NCBI RefSeq assembly: GCF_030711595.1
Contig: NZ_JAUJUJ010000001.1
Location: forward strand, 124,001 to 188,000
Reading direction: 5' to 3'
Source of the DNA: Stenotrophomonas sp. YIM B06876
Lineage (GTDB): Bacteria; Pseudomonadota; Gammaproteobacteria; Xanthomonadales; Xanthomonadaceae
Length of the DNA: 64,000 bases
The position numbers and the translations under genes are program-made. This document shows, one piece after another, positions 22,051-31,237 of this stretch; the stretch's first letter is position 1, and every line of letters begins with the position of its first letter. The notes under the pieces are model-generated. The model was not told where the DNA came from and searched no databases. It worked only from the letters and a program-made list of their open reading frames with translations.

Positions 22051-22935
22051 CTAGCAGTCTTCGGCCAGCATCCGCTGCAGCACCTCACGGGCCGGACCCG
22101 CCAGCTTTTCGTTGTTCAGCGCGAAACGGATCGTCGCTTCGACCAGCCCCAGATGGGTACCGCAGTCGAAACGCCTACCTTCGAACCGGAACGCGTCTAC
22201 CCGTTCAGTCTTGAGCAGCTCAGCAATGGCGTCGGTCAACTGGATCTCGCCGCCGGCCCCGGTTCCTGTCGCTTCCAGAAGCTCAAAAATTTTCGGACTC
22301 AACACATAGCGCCCCACCACGGCCAAGTCGCTGGGCGCCTCCTCGGGCTTGGGCTTTTCGACGATCGCGCTGATGCAGGCCTGGCGCCCCTCGAACATAT
22401 CGGTGGCGACGATGCCATAGCTGCCGGTCTTGTCATGCGGCACATCCTCCACGGCAATGATGCTGGCGCCTGTGGCCTGGTTGGCGTCAGCCATCTGCTT
22501 GAGCGCGCTGTGGCCCCGATTCCAGATCAGATCGTCGGGCAGCAGAACCGCGAACGGCTCGTTGCCGACGATGGCCTTTGCACACAGCACCGCATGTCCC
22601 AACCCCAGTGCTTCGGCCTGGGTCACGAACACGGCCCGCACGCCCTTGGGCAACACATGCCGCACCAGTTCCAGCTGCTCGTGCTTGCCGGCACGCTCAA
22701 GCTTCTGCTCGAGTTCGTAGGCTTTGTCGAAGTAATCGGCAACCGCGTGCTTGTAGCGGTTGGTGATGAAAATCAGAGTGTCACAACCGGCCTCTATCGC
22801 CTCATCGACGGCGTACTGGATCAGTGGCCGGTCAATGATCGGCAGCATCTCCTTGGGCACCGTCTTGGTGGCCGGAAGAAACCGAGTCCCGAGCCCGGCA
22901 ACCGGAAAAACAGCTTTGCGGATACGTTGTGTCAT
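22051..22935 (-). CDS. galU: UTP-glucose-1-phosphate uridylyltransferase
   Basis: GalU makes UDP-glucose, the donor for LPS core, capsule and other glycans. The 294-residue product has the nucleotidyltransferase motif GLGTRFLPATK, the catalytic lysine region VEKP, and the length of the bacterial GalU family. I start at ATG 22935, because the codon just before it is TTG. It sits six bases behind the WbpM-like gene in the same direction, so sugar-nucleotide supply and O-antigen initiation appear co-expressed. Confidence 0.95.
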   Translation of the reverse strand: MTQRIRKAVFPVAGLGTRFLPATKTVPKEMLPIIDRPLIQYAVDEAIEAGCDTLIFITNRYKHAVADYFDKAYELEQKLERAGKHEQLELVRHVLPKGVRAVFVTQAEALGLGHAVLCAKAIVGNEPFAVLLPDDLIWNRGHSALKQMADANQATGASIIAVEDVPHDKTGSYGIVATDMFEGRQACISAIVEKPKPEEAPSDLAVVGRYVLSPKIFELLEATGTGAGGEIQLTDAIAELLKTERVDAFRFEGRRFDCGTHLGLVEATIRFALNNEKLAGPAREVLQRMLAEDC

Positions 22936-22941
22936 CAACTT

Positions 22942-24843
22942 CTATTTGCCTCGTGCAACCGGAAACTGGACCACTTTTGCCGAATCCGAAGATTGTTCGC
23001 AGGCAATTCCAGAAAATTCCGGCATCGTCGAATTGAAAATGGCTTGGATTTTTTCGAGGTCGTATGTTGCCACCGCTTCGCGCAGATGGGGAATACTCGA
23101 CAACACCTGCTCGGATGAAAAGCTGCGGACTCCGGCCTCCAGGATCTTGGGGTGTGAGGTGGGCCGGCAATTCTCATCGGAATAGAACAGCGTTTCATGC
23201 ATTTTTTCACCCGGGCGCAGCCCGGTGTAGATGATGGCGATATCACTGCCCACCCGCTTGCCGGCCAATCGGATCATCTGCTCGGCCAGCACCCTTATCA
23301 GAATGGGCTCGCCCATATCCAGGGTGTAGATGGCGCCATGGGATGCAGAGGCCCCGGCCTGCAGAATAAGCTGGCAGGCCTCGGGGATGGTCATGAAGTA
23401 TCGGCTGACCTCCCGATGGGTGACGGTCACCGGGCCACCGTTTCTGATCTGCTCACGGAACAGCGGTACAACGCTGCCTGCCGAATCGAGCACATTGCCG
23501 AAGCGGACCGTGACAAACCGGGTGCGCGCGGCTTGCTGATCCAGGCTCTGGCAGATCATTTCCGCATAGCGCTTGCTGCCGCCCAGCGCATTGACCGGCT
23601 CGACCGCCTTGTCGGTGGAAATGAATACGAATTGTGCGATATCGGCTTCAATACAGGCACGTGCGACATTCTCGGTCGCGAGAATATTGTTGCGTACGGC
23701 TTCGCGCACCTGCGCTTCCAGCACCGGCACCTGCTTGTAGGCGGCCGCATGGAACACCGCATCCGGCCTGCCCCGGCCTATCGCATGCCGGATAACCGCA
23801 GGATCCCCGCAGTCTCCCAGTACCGCCTCGATCTGCAATGCCGGAAAGCCCCGCTCCAGTTCCGCCTGGATCGTCAGCAAGGCCAACTCGCTGATCTCAA
23901 GCAGCACAATCCTGGCCGCGCCATGGCGCGCGCACTGCCGGCACAACTCCGACCCGATAGACCCGCCGGCGCCGGTCACCAGAACCGTCCGGCCTCCCAG
24001 CCAGCCCCGGATCAACTCCCAATTCGGGAGGATCGGCTTGCGCCCCAGAAGGTCCTCGATCGCCACTTCTTTCAACTGGCCCGGAAGCGAATGCCCCTCG
24101 AGAACATCGCTGAGCCGGGGAACCTTACGGAAGGGAATACCGGTACTTTCGCAAATACCCACCACGCGCTGCATTCCGGCCGCGTCCAGCGTAGGGATAG
24201 CGATGACCAGCAATTTAGCCGCCGTCTCGCGTGCCACTACCGGCGCGTCTTCGAGCAACCCGAGAATAGGCACATCCTGCAGCTTGGCGCCCTGCAGATG
24301 CGCGGAGTCGTCAAGCAGGCCGACCGGCTCATAATCGCCGGAGCGGCGCAGATCACGCACCAGCGCCTCTGCCGCGCGACCTGCGCCCAGGATGAGAACC
24401 CGGCGTGCACCGGCATCGGACTGCACGGCCTGATAGTCCTTCCACGCGCGATACAGCAATCGCGGCGTGCCCAGCAGCGCGGACAGCGCAAACGGGTAGA
24501 CCACCAGCACCGAGATCGGGTTGCCGTTCAATCGCTTGAAAGCGAGCACCACCACAATCGCCACTGCGCCCAGAAAACAGGCTTTGAAGATATTCAACAG
24601 GTCGGCCACGCTGGCAAAACGCCATAGCCCCCGATACAGGCCCATTTTCCAGAAAATAACGGCCTGGATGCCGAGGACCAGCGCGGTATCCACATTCCAC
24701 AGCGGCAAAGGGGGTGCATCCTGCAACACCCAGTATCTGCCGGCGTGCAACAACTGCCAGCCGAGCCACACCATGAGCAAGTCATGGCAGATAACCGCAA
24801 ACCGAGGGGCAAAACCAGCAGTCCGCTGGAGCAATGGGGTCAT
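22942..24843 (-). CDS. WbpM/CapD-like membrane nucleoside-diphosphate-sugar 4,6-dehydratase
   Basis: This 633-residue protein has about four membrane segments in the first 130 residues, a CoA-binding-like Rossmann domain (LILGAGRAAEAL), and a C-terminal short-chain dehydratase domain with the NAD motif GAGGSIGSELCRQ. The active-site segment FISTDKAV replaces the usual Tyr-x-x-x-Lys, as in WbpM and FlaA1-type UDP-GlcNAc 4,6-dehydratases. It probably makes the UDP-4-keto-6-deoxy sugar for QuiNAc or FucNAc residues of LPS. It lies between the WbpL-like transferase and galU. Base composition is lower in GC than neighbouring genes, which hints at horizontal exchange. The exact product sugar is uncertain. 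Confidence 0.87.
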   Translation of the reverse strand: MTPLLQRTAGFAPRFAVICHDLLMVWLGWQLLHAGRYWVLQDAPPLPLWNVDTALVLGIQAVIFWKMGLYRGLWRFASVADLLNIFKACFLGAVAIVVVLAFKRLNGNPISVLVVYPFALSALLGTPRLLYRAWKDYQAVQSDAGARRVLILGAGRAAEALVRDLRRSGDYEPVGLLDDSAHLQGAKLQDVPILGLLEDAPVVARETAAKLLVIAIPTLDAAGMQRVVGICESTGIPFRKVPRLSDVLEGHSLPGQLKEVAIEDLLGRKPILPNWELIRGWLGGRTVLVTGAGGSIGSELCRQCARHGAARIVLLEISELALLTIQAELERGFPALQIEAVLGDCGDPAVIRHAIGRGRPDAVFHAAAYKQVPVLEAQVREAVRNNILATENVARACIEADIAQFVFISTDKAVEPVNALGGSKRYAEMICQSLDQQAARTRFVTVRFGNVLDSAGSVVPLFREQIRNGGPVTVTHREVSRYFMTIPEACQLILQAGASASHGAIYTLDMGEPILIRVLAEQMIRLAGKRVGSDIAIIYTGLRPGEKMHETLFYSDENCRPTSHPKILEAGVRSFSSEQVLSSIPHLREAVATYDLEKIQAIFNSTMPEFSGIACEQSSDSAKVVQFPVARGK

Positions 24844-24855
24844 GAATTTGAGACC

Positions 24856-25836
24856 TTATTGATCACCGACGCGCCTGCGCAGAAAAATCCACACAACCGC
24901 AGAGAGCAACAACCAGGAAGCAGCAATCCCACCAGCCAGCCCCGCAGGTTGTTCGCGTGATATCAGCGCAAGTGTAATCCCAAAGAGCGTATAAACCGCG
25001 TAAGTGCAGGTGACCACGGCGTGACTGGTGCCACACTTCGTCCACCGCTGGTACAGATGCTGCGTATGCGGCTGCATCCATTGCTCGCCGGTCACTATCC
25101 GCAGAAGCAAGGTAAGCCCCGCATCCACCAGGAATACCGTCAACGGCAGCAACAGCACCAGCCAGTTGGTTCTGGTGGTGACGCTGGCCAGACAAAGCAG
25201 ACCCGCCAGCGTATAGCCCAGCCCACCACTGCCCACATCGCCAAGGAATATCTTCGCCCGTGGAAAGTTGAAAGGCAGAAACCCGACACAGGCCGCCAGC
25301 ACCACCAAGGCCGCGAACGCGAAAGGAGCGGGCAAGATCAGCGCAAACACCGCCGCAACCAGGCACGCCTGGGTGACGGCAAGGCCGTTGATGCCATCCA
25401 TGAAATTCCAGATATTGATCAACGACAGCGTGATCAGCAGCGCCAGAACCGAATGCGCAATATCGGCGGTGGCGTGCCACACCAGGCTGGCGAGCAGCAG
25501 CGCCGCCAGTGCATGCACCGCAAGCCGCGTGAACGCAGACAACGGCCGATGATCATCCCACCAGCCAATTCCGGCCACCAGAACCAGGCCCAGGGAAAAA
25601 CCCCCCAGCGATGGCGAAAATGGCGGCCAGATCACCGCCCCGGCAGCCATCGCCAGCAGTACTGACACCACGATCGCGACACCACCTCCACGCGGGGTGG
25701 CAACCTGGTGGCTACGCCGCTCACCCGGGTGGTCCATGAGATTGCGGCGTAGCGCGTAGATCCTGGCCAGCCAGGTGACGGTGGCGCAGAACGACACAAT
25801 CAGCAGCAGTGCCGCCATCCATGACAGCTTGAACAT
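24856..25836 (-). CDS. WbpL/WecA-like undecaprenyl-phosphate sugar-1-phosphate transferase
   Basis: This 326-residue polytopic inner-membrane enzyme of the MraY/WecA family transfers a HexNAc-1-phosphate to undecaprenyl phosphate to begin O-antigen synthesis. Family motifs are seen in order: MDHPGERRSHQVATPRGGG, the Asp-rich NIWNFMDGING, and FLGDVGSGGLGY. About ten hydrophobic segments are present. I start at MFKLSW, two bases after the lapB stop, so translation is probably coupled to lapB. The partner 4,6-dehydratase is 12 bases downstream. Whether it prefers UDP-FucNAc, QuiNAc or GlcNAc cannot be told. Confidence 0.88.
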   Translation of the reverse strand: MFKLSWMAALLLIVSFCATVTWLARIYALRRNLMDHPGERRSHQVATPRGGGVAIVVSVLLAMAAGAVIWPPFSPSLGGFSLGLVLVAGIGWWDDHRPLSAFTRLAVHALAALLLASLVWHATADIAHSVLALLITLSLINIWNFMDGINGLAVTQACLVAAVFALILPAPFAFAALVVLAACVGFLPFNFPRAKIFLGDVGSGGLGYTLAGLLCLASVTTRTNWLVLLLPLTVFLVDAGLTLLLRIVTGEQWMQPHTQHLYQRWTKCGTSHAVVTCTYAVYTLFGITLALISREQPAGLAGGIAASWLLLSAVVWIFLRRRVGDQ

Positions 25837-25838
25837 CT

Positions 25839-27017
25839 CTACAGCACCGCGAAGTTGAGCAATGGCTTCACTGTTCCCCACTCTTTGCAGCTTGGGCATT
25901 GCCAATGGTGGGTGCGGGCACCGAAGCCGCATCGCGTACAGCGGTAAGCCGGATTGCGCACCAGCAACTGCTCGGTAATGTGCTTCAGATCGTGCAGGGT
26001 CGCGGTCGGATCAGCACCGTCGGCCAGGGTGAGCTCGATCAGGGCCGACTCGCCGCGGACCGAAGGCCGGTCCTTGAGCTGGCTGCCGAGATAGGCCCGC
26101 GCAGGCGCCACCCCTTCCTGCTCCTCCACCAGCCGGGTCAACGCCAACACCGGCGCGATGCCACGGTAGTGTTCGGTCATCTCCGACAGAAACGCCCGTG
26201 CGCCGCCCATATCCCCTACCTTGCGGTAATTTTCAAGCAGCTTGGGCAGGATTTCAGGCAGGTAATCCGGATCATTGCGCGCTGCACGTTCGAACGCACG
26301 CACTGCCGCTTCGGCATTGCCTGCGTCGCCCTCCAGACGCCCCTCGAGAATACCGGCGCGCACCGACATCGCATCGGCCTGGTACGCCCGCGCGATTGCC
26401 TCACGCGCCTGCACGTTGTTACCGGCGCCGCGGTGGCGGTCGGCCAGCTCGCATTCGAACTGGGCAATGAGCTTGCCCATCGGCTCGCCGCTGACCTCTT
26501 CATAACGCGAGGCATTGTCGATCGCCTTTTCCCAGTCGCGCTCGGCCTGGTAGATGCCGATCAGATGCTTGAGCGCCTGCGGGGCGCGCTGATCGATCTG
26601 GGCAAGTTCCGTGAACACGGTTTCGGCACGGTCCAGCAGGCCGGACTTCATATAGTCCTCGCCCAGCGCAAGCAGCGCCTGCACCCGCTGTTGATCATTC
26701 AGATCAGTGCGATGGACCAGCCCTTGATGCAGACGGATCGCCCGATCGACTTCGCCCCGGCGCCGGAACAGATGACCCAATGCCACCTGGGTTTCAAAGG
26801 TTTCCTTGTCCAGCTCGGCGATATGCAGGAACAGCTCGATCGCCTTGTCCGGCTGCTCGTTGAGCAGGTAGTTCAGACCACGGAAATAGGTGCTGGACAG
26901 CCGGCTGACCTGGTTTTCACCATGTCGCTGCCCACCACGCCGGCCGATGATCCAGCCGCAGATCGCAGCAATCGGCAGGAACAGGAAAAACCAGAACCAC
27001 TCACTGACAAAGGCCAT
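25839..27017 (-). CDS. lapB: Lipopolysaccharide assembly protein LapB
   Basis: LapB is an inner-membrane-anchored TPR protein that works with FtsH to control LpxC and so LPS amount. The 392-residue protein has one N-terminal membrane segment (about 5-24), around nine tetratricopeptide repeats (for example EQPDKAIELFLHIAELDKE), and a C-terminal rubredoxin-type metal site, CTRC and CPSC. All key features are intact. It is six bases behind lapA and two bases ahead of the WbpL-like gene, tying LPS quality control to O-antigen initiation. Confidence 0.95.
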   Translation of the reverse strand: MAFVSEWFWFFLFLPIAAICGWIIGRRGGQRHGENQVSRLSSTYFRGLNYLLNEQPDKAIELFLHIAELDKETFETQVALGHLFRRRGEVDRAIRLHQGLVHRTDLNDQQRVQALLALGEDYMKSGLLDRAETVFTELAQIDQRAPQALKHLIGIYQAERDWEKAIDNASRYEEVSGEPMGKLIAQFECELADRHRGAGNNVQAREAIARAYQADAMSVRAGILEGRLEGDAGNAEAAVRAFERAARNDPDYLPEILPKLLENYRKVGDMGGARAFLSEMTEHYRGIAPVLALTRLVEEQEGVAPARAYLGSQLKDRPSVRGESALIELTLADGADPTATLHDLKHITEQLLVRNPAYRCTRCGFGARTHHWQCPSCKEWGTVKPLLNFAVL

Positions 27018-27023
27018 CTTCGA

Positions 27024-27323
27024 TCAGCGCCCGTCAAAAGGAGAAGGAGAAGGCGGCACCTGGTTTGCAGGCGCACGTGACGCAACCAGCGCAGCCTTGC
27101 TGGCACGCCGCAACTTCGCATAGAGGGGAATCACCACCCCTGCAGCCACCAGCGCGCCTCCCAACAGGGCACCCAGCAGCAGCGAAACAATAATTGCCAC
27201 CCCGGAGGTGGTCTTCAGCACCCAGAAGGCAAGGCTGATATCAAGCGGCTGCGAATTGAGCGAGCCGATAATCAGCCCCCCCACCAGCACGGCGAGCAAT
27301 ATCAGCAAACGTACAACTTTCAT
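27024..27323 (-). CDS. lapA: LapA-domain membrane protein
   Basis: This small 99-residue protein has two hydrophobic segments (about 4-22 and 40-65) separated by the conserved SLNSQPLDISLAFWVLKT stretch of the LapA family, and a basic cytoplasmic tail. In E. coli LapA is encoded directly before LapB and associates with it. The same pairing is seen here with a six-base gap. Confidence 0.9.
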   Translation of the reverse strand: MKVVRLLILLAVLVGGLIIGSLNSQPLDISLAFWVLKTTSGVAIIVSLLLGALLGGALVAAGVVIPLYAKLRRASKAALVASRAPANQVPPSPSPFDGR

Positions 27324-27403
27324 GCAGCAGCTCCAGGTCCGGGAGCGCCCAGCTTATCCGACCGGGCCAGATTCCAGCAGCGGTTTGCGCTGCGACAGAT
27401 AAC

Positions 27404-27709
27404 TCAGGCCGGATCGTTTTCCAGCGGCGTCACGTCGCTCACGCGCTCACGCAACTCCTTGCCCGGTTTGAAGTGCGGGACATGCTTGCCCGGCAGCGCG
27501 ACCGATTCACCGGTTTTCGGGTTACGCCCGAGGCGCGGCGGGCGGTAATGCAGGGAGAAACTGCCAAAACCGCGGATCTCGATACGATCCCCGGTCGCCA
27601 GCGACCCGCCCATCATCTCCAGCAACGACTTTACCGCCAGATCCACATCGTCCGACTTGAGATGCGCCTGTCGGCGCGCAAGGATTTCGATCAGCTCGGA
27701 CTTGGTCAT
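27404..27709 (-). CDS. ihfB: Integration host factor subunit beta
   Basis: IhfB pairs with IhfA to bend DNA at specific sites for recombination, replication and transcription. The 101-residue product is a full HU/IHF fold with [11 protein letters not shown] at the start and the arm motif [22 protein letters not shown]. The beta-specific segment [16 protein letters not shown] is also present. I start at MTKSEL. A 15-codon extension would run through the rpsA-ihfB hairpin. It follows rpsA as in enterobacteria and pseudomonads. Confidence 0.95.
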   Translation of the reverse strand: MTKSELIEILARRQAHLKSDDVDLAVKSLLEMMGGSLATGDRIEIRGFGSFSLHYRPPRLGRNPKTGESVALPGKHVPHFKPGKELRERVSDVTPLENDPA

Positions 27710-27740
27710 TTCACAATCTTGCGGTGGGCGCGCCACCTGA

Positions 27741-27767
27741 GACGGTCCGGGCATTGCCCGGACCGTC
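27741..27767 (-). other. Intercistronic hairpin between rpsA and ihfB
   Basis: A perfect 12-bp stem (27741-27752 with 27756-27767) with a three-base loop lies just past the rpsA stop. There is no T tract after it on the minus strand. It is therefore more likely an mRNA 3'-end stabiliser or partial attenuator that sets unequal rpsA and ihfB levels. Confidence 0.65.
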
Positions 27768-27789
27768 CAGGAACGCTTACGTCAACCGA

Positions 27790-29469
27790 TTACTCGGACT
27801 TGTTGCTGTTCAGCTGTGCACGCAGCAGTGCGCCCAGCTGGGTGGTGCCACCCGAGGCGGACTGGTAGTCCTCAAGGGTTTCACGCATTTCCGCGTCGTC
27901 CTTGGCCTTGATCGACAGCTGCAGGGTGCGGCCCTTGCGGTCCATGCCCACGAACTTGGCTTCGATCTTGTCGCCGACCTTCAGGTGCTGGGTAGCGTCA
28001 TCCACACGGTCGACACTGATGTCGCGTGCAGCCACGTAGCCTTCGATGCCGTCAGCCAGTTCGATGGTAGCGCCCTTGGCGTCCACTTCCTTGACCACGC
28101 CCTCGACCTTCGAGCCCTTCGGATACGTCGCCATGTACTGGCCGAACGGGTCCTGCTCCAGCTGCTTGACGCCCAGGCTGATGCGCTCACGCTCCGGATC
28201 GACCGCCAGAACCACGGCTTCCAGGGTGTCGCCCTTCTTGTAGTTGCGGACCACGTCTTCGCCGGTGGTGTTCCAGCTGATATCCGACAGGTGCACCAGA
28301 CCGTCGATGCCACCGTCCAGACCGATGAAGATGCCGAAGTCGGTGATCGACTTGATCTGACCGGACACCTTGTCGTTCTTCTTGTGGATCGCAGCGAAGG
28401 TTTCCCACGGATTGGCGGCAACCTGCTTCATGCCCAGCGAGATGCGGCGACGCTCCTCGTCGACGTCCAGGACCATGACTTCGACCTCGTCACCGACCTG
28501 CACAACCTTGGACGGGTTGACGTTCTTGTTGGTCCAATCCATTTCCGAAACGTGCACCAGGCCTTCGACGCCCGGCTCGATCTCGACGAACGCGCCGTAA
28601 TCGGTGACGTTGGAGACCTTGCCGAACACGCGGCTGTTGGCCGGGTAGCGACGGGCGATGTTGTCCCACGGATCCTCGCCCAGCTGCTTCAGGCCGAGCG
28701 AAACGCGGTTGCGCTCACGGTCGAACTTCAGCACGCGCACGTCCAGCTCGTCGCCGACGTTGACGACTTCGGACGGATGGCGCACGCGCTTCCACGCCAT
28801 GTCGGTGATGTGCAACAGGCCGTCGATACCGCCCAGGTCCACGAACGCGCCGTAGTCGGTCAGGTTCTTGACGACACCCTTCAGGATCGCGCCTTCCTGC
28901 AGCTTGTCCATCAGCTGCTCGCGCTCTTCCGAGTGCTCGCTCTCGACCACTGCACGACGCGAAACGACCACGTTGTTGCGCTTGCGGTCGAGCTTGATGA
29001 GCTTGAACTCCAGCTCCTTGCCTTCCAGGTAGGCCGGGTCGCGCACCGGGCGCACATCCACCAGCGAACCGGGCAGGAACGCGCGGACATCCTTGATGTC
29101 CACGGTGAAGCCACCCTTGACCTTGCCGCTGATGCGACCGGTGATGGTTTCGTTCTTTTCCAGGGCCTCTTCCAGCTCGTCCCACACCATGGCGCGCTTG
29201 GCCTTCTCGCGCGACAACACGGTTTCGCCGAAGCCGTTCTCGAGCGAGTCGAGGGCGACCTTGACCTGGTCGCCTTCGGCGACGTCGATCTCGCCAGCAT
29301 CGTTACGGAACTGTTCGATAGGCACGATGCCTTCGGACTTCAGGCCGGCGTTGATCACCACCACATCGCCGCGGACTTCCACGACGGTACCGATGACGAT
29401 GGAACCGGGCTTCAGCTTGGCCAGATTGGTCTGGCTGGCTTCAAACAGTTCGGCAAATGATTCGGTCAT
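27790..29469 (-). CDS. rpsA: 30S ribosomal protein S1
   Basis: S1 helps mRNAs, especially those with weak ribosome sites, dock on the 30S subunit. The 559-residue protein begins [13 protein letters not shown] and contains six S1 RNA-binding repeats (for example [46 protein letters not shown]). Length is typical for gammaproteobacteria. The start codon lacks a strong Shine-Dalgarno sequence (only GAG eight bases before ATG), as is known for E. coli rpsA, which is autoregulated. It stands between cmk and ihfB in the canonical order. Confidence 0.97.
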   Translation of the reverse strand: MTESFAELFEASQTNLAKLKPGSIVIGTVVEVRGDVVVINAGLKSEGIVPIEQFRNDAGEIDVAEGDQVKVALDSLENGFGETVLSREKAKRAMVWDELEEALEKNETITGRISGKVKGGFTVDIKDVRAFLPGSLVDVRPVRDPAYLEGKELEFKLIKLDRKRNNVVVSRRAVVESEHSEEREQLMDKLQEGAILKGVVKNLTDYGAFVDLGGIDGLLHITDMAWKRVRHPSEVVNVGDELDVRVLKFDRERNRVSLGLKQLGEDPWDNIARRYPANSRVFGKVSNVTDYGAFVEIEPGVEGLVHVSEMDWTNKNVNPSKVVQVGDEVEVMVLDVDEERRRISLGMKQVAANPWETFAAIHKKNDKVSGQIKSITDFGIFIGLDGGIDGLVHLSDISWNTTGEDVVRNYKKGDTLEAVVLAVDPERERISLGVKQLEQDPFGQYMATYPKGSKVEGVVKEVDAKGATIELADGIEGYVAARDISVDRVDDATQHLKVGDKIEAKFVGMDRKGRTLQLSIKAKDDAEMRETLEDYQSASGGTTQLGALLRAQLNSNKSE

Positions 29470-29663
29470 TAGATTTACTCAGTTGGACACACGGACAGCG
29501 GACCGGTTACGGGAACGCGGACTGTCCAGCCTGTTGGTCGACCCTGCAAAAGCGATCGTGTGTTGATAGAAGAATCCGCCACACACCATTGTGTAACGGA
29601 GCTGTTGCAACTTCCTGTCGTGCGACTGCAGCCGGTGCGCTGGCTGCACTCCATGTCCCGGTA

Positions 29664-30344
29664 TCACGCCTCCGCAAAGGGAAGCAGACCCAGCACCTTG
29701 GCAACGACCTCGTCGATGCCAATACCACTGGTGTCGATGAGAACGGCGTCATCGGCCGGCCTCAAGGGCGCCACTGCGCGCTGTGCATCACGGGCGTCGC
29801 GGGCCATGATCTCACGCAGGAGGTCGTCAAAGTTAACCGAAACCCCTTTCTGCTTCAACTGCTTATGCCGCCGCTGCGCCCGCTCTTCGGCGCTGGCCGT
29901 CAGGAAAACCTTGCAGGGCGCGTCCGGGAAGATGACCGTGCCCATATCGCGACCATCGGCCACCAGCCCCGGGGCAACCCTGAATGCGCGCTGGCGCTCC
30001 TTCAGTGCCGCCCGCACTTCGGCGATGGCGGCGATCGCCGATGCCACCGCGCCGGCGGTTTCCAGCCGCAACTCGTCGGTCGCATCGATGCCATTGACCA
30101 GCACGCGCAAGTCACCCGCCCCGCGCTCGACAAATTCGACCCGGGTGTCGAAGGTGCAGCGCACCAGCGCCGCGGCATCGGAAATGTCCAGATTGGCCCA
30201 ACTGGCCGCCACCCCGACCGCGCGGTACAACGCCCCTGAATCAAGATAGTGCCACCCCAGGCGGCGCGCCACGATACGGCTGACGGTACCCTTGCCGGCG
30301 CCCGAGGGGCCATCAATGGTGAGGACGGGAACTGGCTGACTCAT
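29664..30344 (-). CDS. cmk: Cytidylate kinase
   Basis: Cmk phosphorylates CMP and dCMP for pyrimidine nucleotide recycling. The 226-residue product has the P-loop GPSGAGKGT (near residue 11), the substrate region [10 protein letters not shown] and the [13 protein letters not shown] segment of the family. I start at [10 protein letters not shown], which has an AAGG ribosome site. An ATG five codons upstream is less likely. A TAGAAT -10 hexamer on the minus strand (30372-30377) could be its promoter. It precedes rpsA, the usual arrangement. Confidence 0.95.
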   Translation of the reverse strand: MSQPVPVLTIDGPSGAGKGTVSRIVARRLGWHYLDSGALYRAVGVAASWANLDISDAAALVRCTFDTRVEFVERGAGDLRVLVNGIDATDELRLETAGAVASAIAAIAEVRAALKERQRAFRVAPGLVADGRDMGTVIFPDAPCKVFLTASAEERAQRRHKQLKQKGVSVNFDDLLREIMARDARDAQRAVAPLRPADDAVLIDTSGIGIDEVVAKVLGLLPFAEA

Positions 30345-30420
30345 GCGCGACCTTGGCAATCGGAATTGGTCATTCTAGACCCCGCGCCGCATCCTGTTCG
30401 ATCCCTGATTGGGCAACCAC

Positions 30421-30450
30421 TTGAACATGCGGGGAAAAGACCAGTAGAAT
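30421..30450 (+). promoter_or_regulatory. Sigma-70 promoter of rpmJ
   Basis: TTGAAC (30421-30426), an 18-bp spacer and TAGAAT (30445-30450) form one of the best sigma-70 matches in the window. The predicted start at about 30457 leaves a leader of about 70 bases before the L36 gene. I see no Zur-like palindrome overlapping it. Confidence 0.7.
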
Positions 30451-30528
30451 GGCCGGCTTGAACGAGCGTCAATCTGCATATCCGCGGCCGCGCTCCCCAC
30501 GAATCCACGTTACACGCCGAGGTATGCC

Positions 30529-30654
30529 ATGAAAGTCCTGTCTTCCCTGAAATCGGCCAAGACCCGTCACCGCGACTGCAAAGTTGTCCGTCGCCGCGGC
30601 AAGATCTTCGTGATCTGCAAGTCCAATCCGCGCTTCAAGGCTCGCCAGCGCTGA
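30529..30654 (+). CDS. rpmJ: 50S ribosomal protein L36, zinc-independent type
   Basis: This 41-residue basic protein matches the YkgO class of L36, with [14 protein letters not shown] at the start and [14 protein letters not shown] at the end. The four-ligand zinc motif of ordinary L36 is missing: only two cysteines remain, so it should not need zinc. A GAGG ribosome site stands before the ATG and a terminator follows. In E. coli this form is a Zur-repressed backup. In many xanthomonads it may be the main L36, and a genome-wide look would settle that. Confidence 0.92.
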   Translation: MKVLSSLKSAKTRHRDCKVVRRRGKIFVICKSNPRFKARQR

Positions 30655-30710
30655 GCCGGGCGGCCTCACGGCTGCCACCGGAATCCACACCGATTCCGGG
30701 CTTCCAGCAG

Positions 30711-30734
30711 AAAGCCGCCTCAGGGCGGTTTTTT
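30711..30734 (+). terminator. rpmJ terminator
   Basis: A short GC stem (about 30714-30720 with 30723-30729) flanked by A on the left and six T on the right forms an intrinsic terminator about 60 bases after the L36 stop. Confidence 0.8.
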
Positions 30735-30785
30735 GTTGCGCGTTTTTTGCTGTAATCGGCACCTGACCACCCGGGAGTAGTGACC

Positions 30786-31115
30786 ATGAAGCGATATCTG
30801 TATGCACTGCCGTTGATTGCCCTGCTGGGCGCCAGTTCCGGCGTACGCGCCGACACCCTGCTGATCGACCGTGTGCAGGAAAAGCCGGCGGCGGTGCTGC
30901 CCGTGCGTGGCCAGAGCATGAGCCAGGTGGAGGCCCGTTTCGGTGCTCCGCAGGAGCGCATGGATCCGCGCGGCGGGCAGAAGCGGCAGTGGCCGACCAT
31001 CAATCGCTGGGTTTACCCCGCTTTCACCGTGTACTTCGAAAAGCAGAAGGTGATCGACGTGGTGGCCAACAAGGCCGCCCCGGAAGAAATCGGCCCGAAG
31101 CCACCGATCCTCTGA
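30786..31115 (+). CDS. Small secreted protein with SmpA/BamE-like motif
   Basis: This 109-residue protein has a clean signal peptide (residues 1-22, cleavage after VRA) and a short mature domain. The segment GQSMSQVEARFGAPQERM, followed by beta-strand-like WVYPAFTVYFEKQKVIDVV, resembles the SmpA/BamE fold in which a Gly-x-Ser/Thr helix leads into the lG-x-P turn. There is no lipobox, so it should be free in the periplasm. A GGGAG ribosome site supports the ATG at 30786 over the GTG two codons earlier. Function is unknown; the fold suggestion is inference. Confidence 0.75.
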   Translation: MKRYLYALPLIALLGASSGVRADTLLIDRVQEKPAAVLPVRGQSMSQVEARFGAPQERMDPRGGQKRQWPTINRWVYPAFTVYFEKQKVIDVVANKAAPEEIGPKPPIL

Positions 31116-31237
31116 ATTCCCCCGGGCGAAGGCCAGCCCTTCGGCCCTGGTCATCGCGAACTGCCGCGCATCTTCCCGCAAGGGCGCGGCCACTGCGCCC
31201 CGCGGCCACTGCATGGTCCGGCGGCAATATAGAGAAC

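Noticed and set aside
27724-29460. 578-codon plus-strand frame opposite rpsA
   Set aside because: Antisense shadow of the S1 repeats; rpsA is certain.
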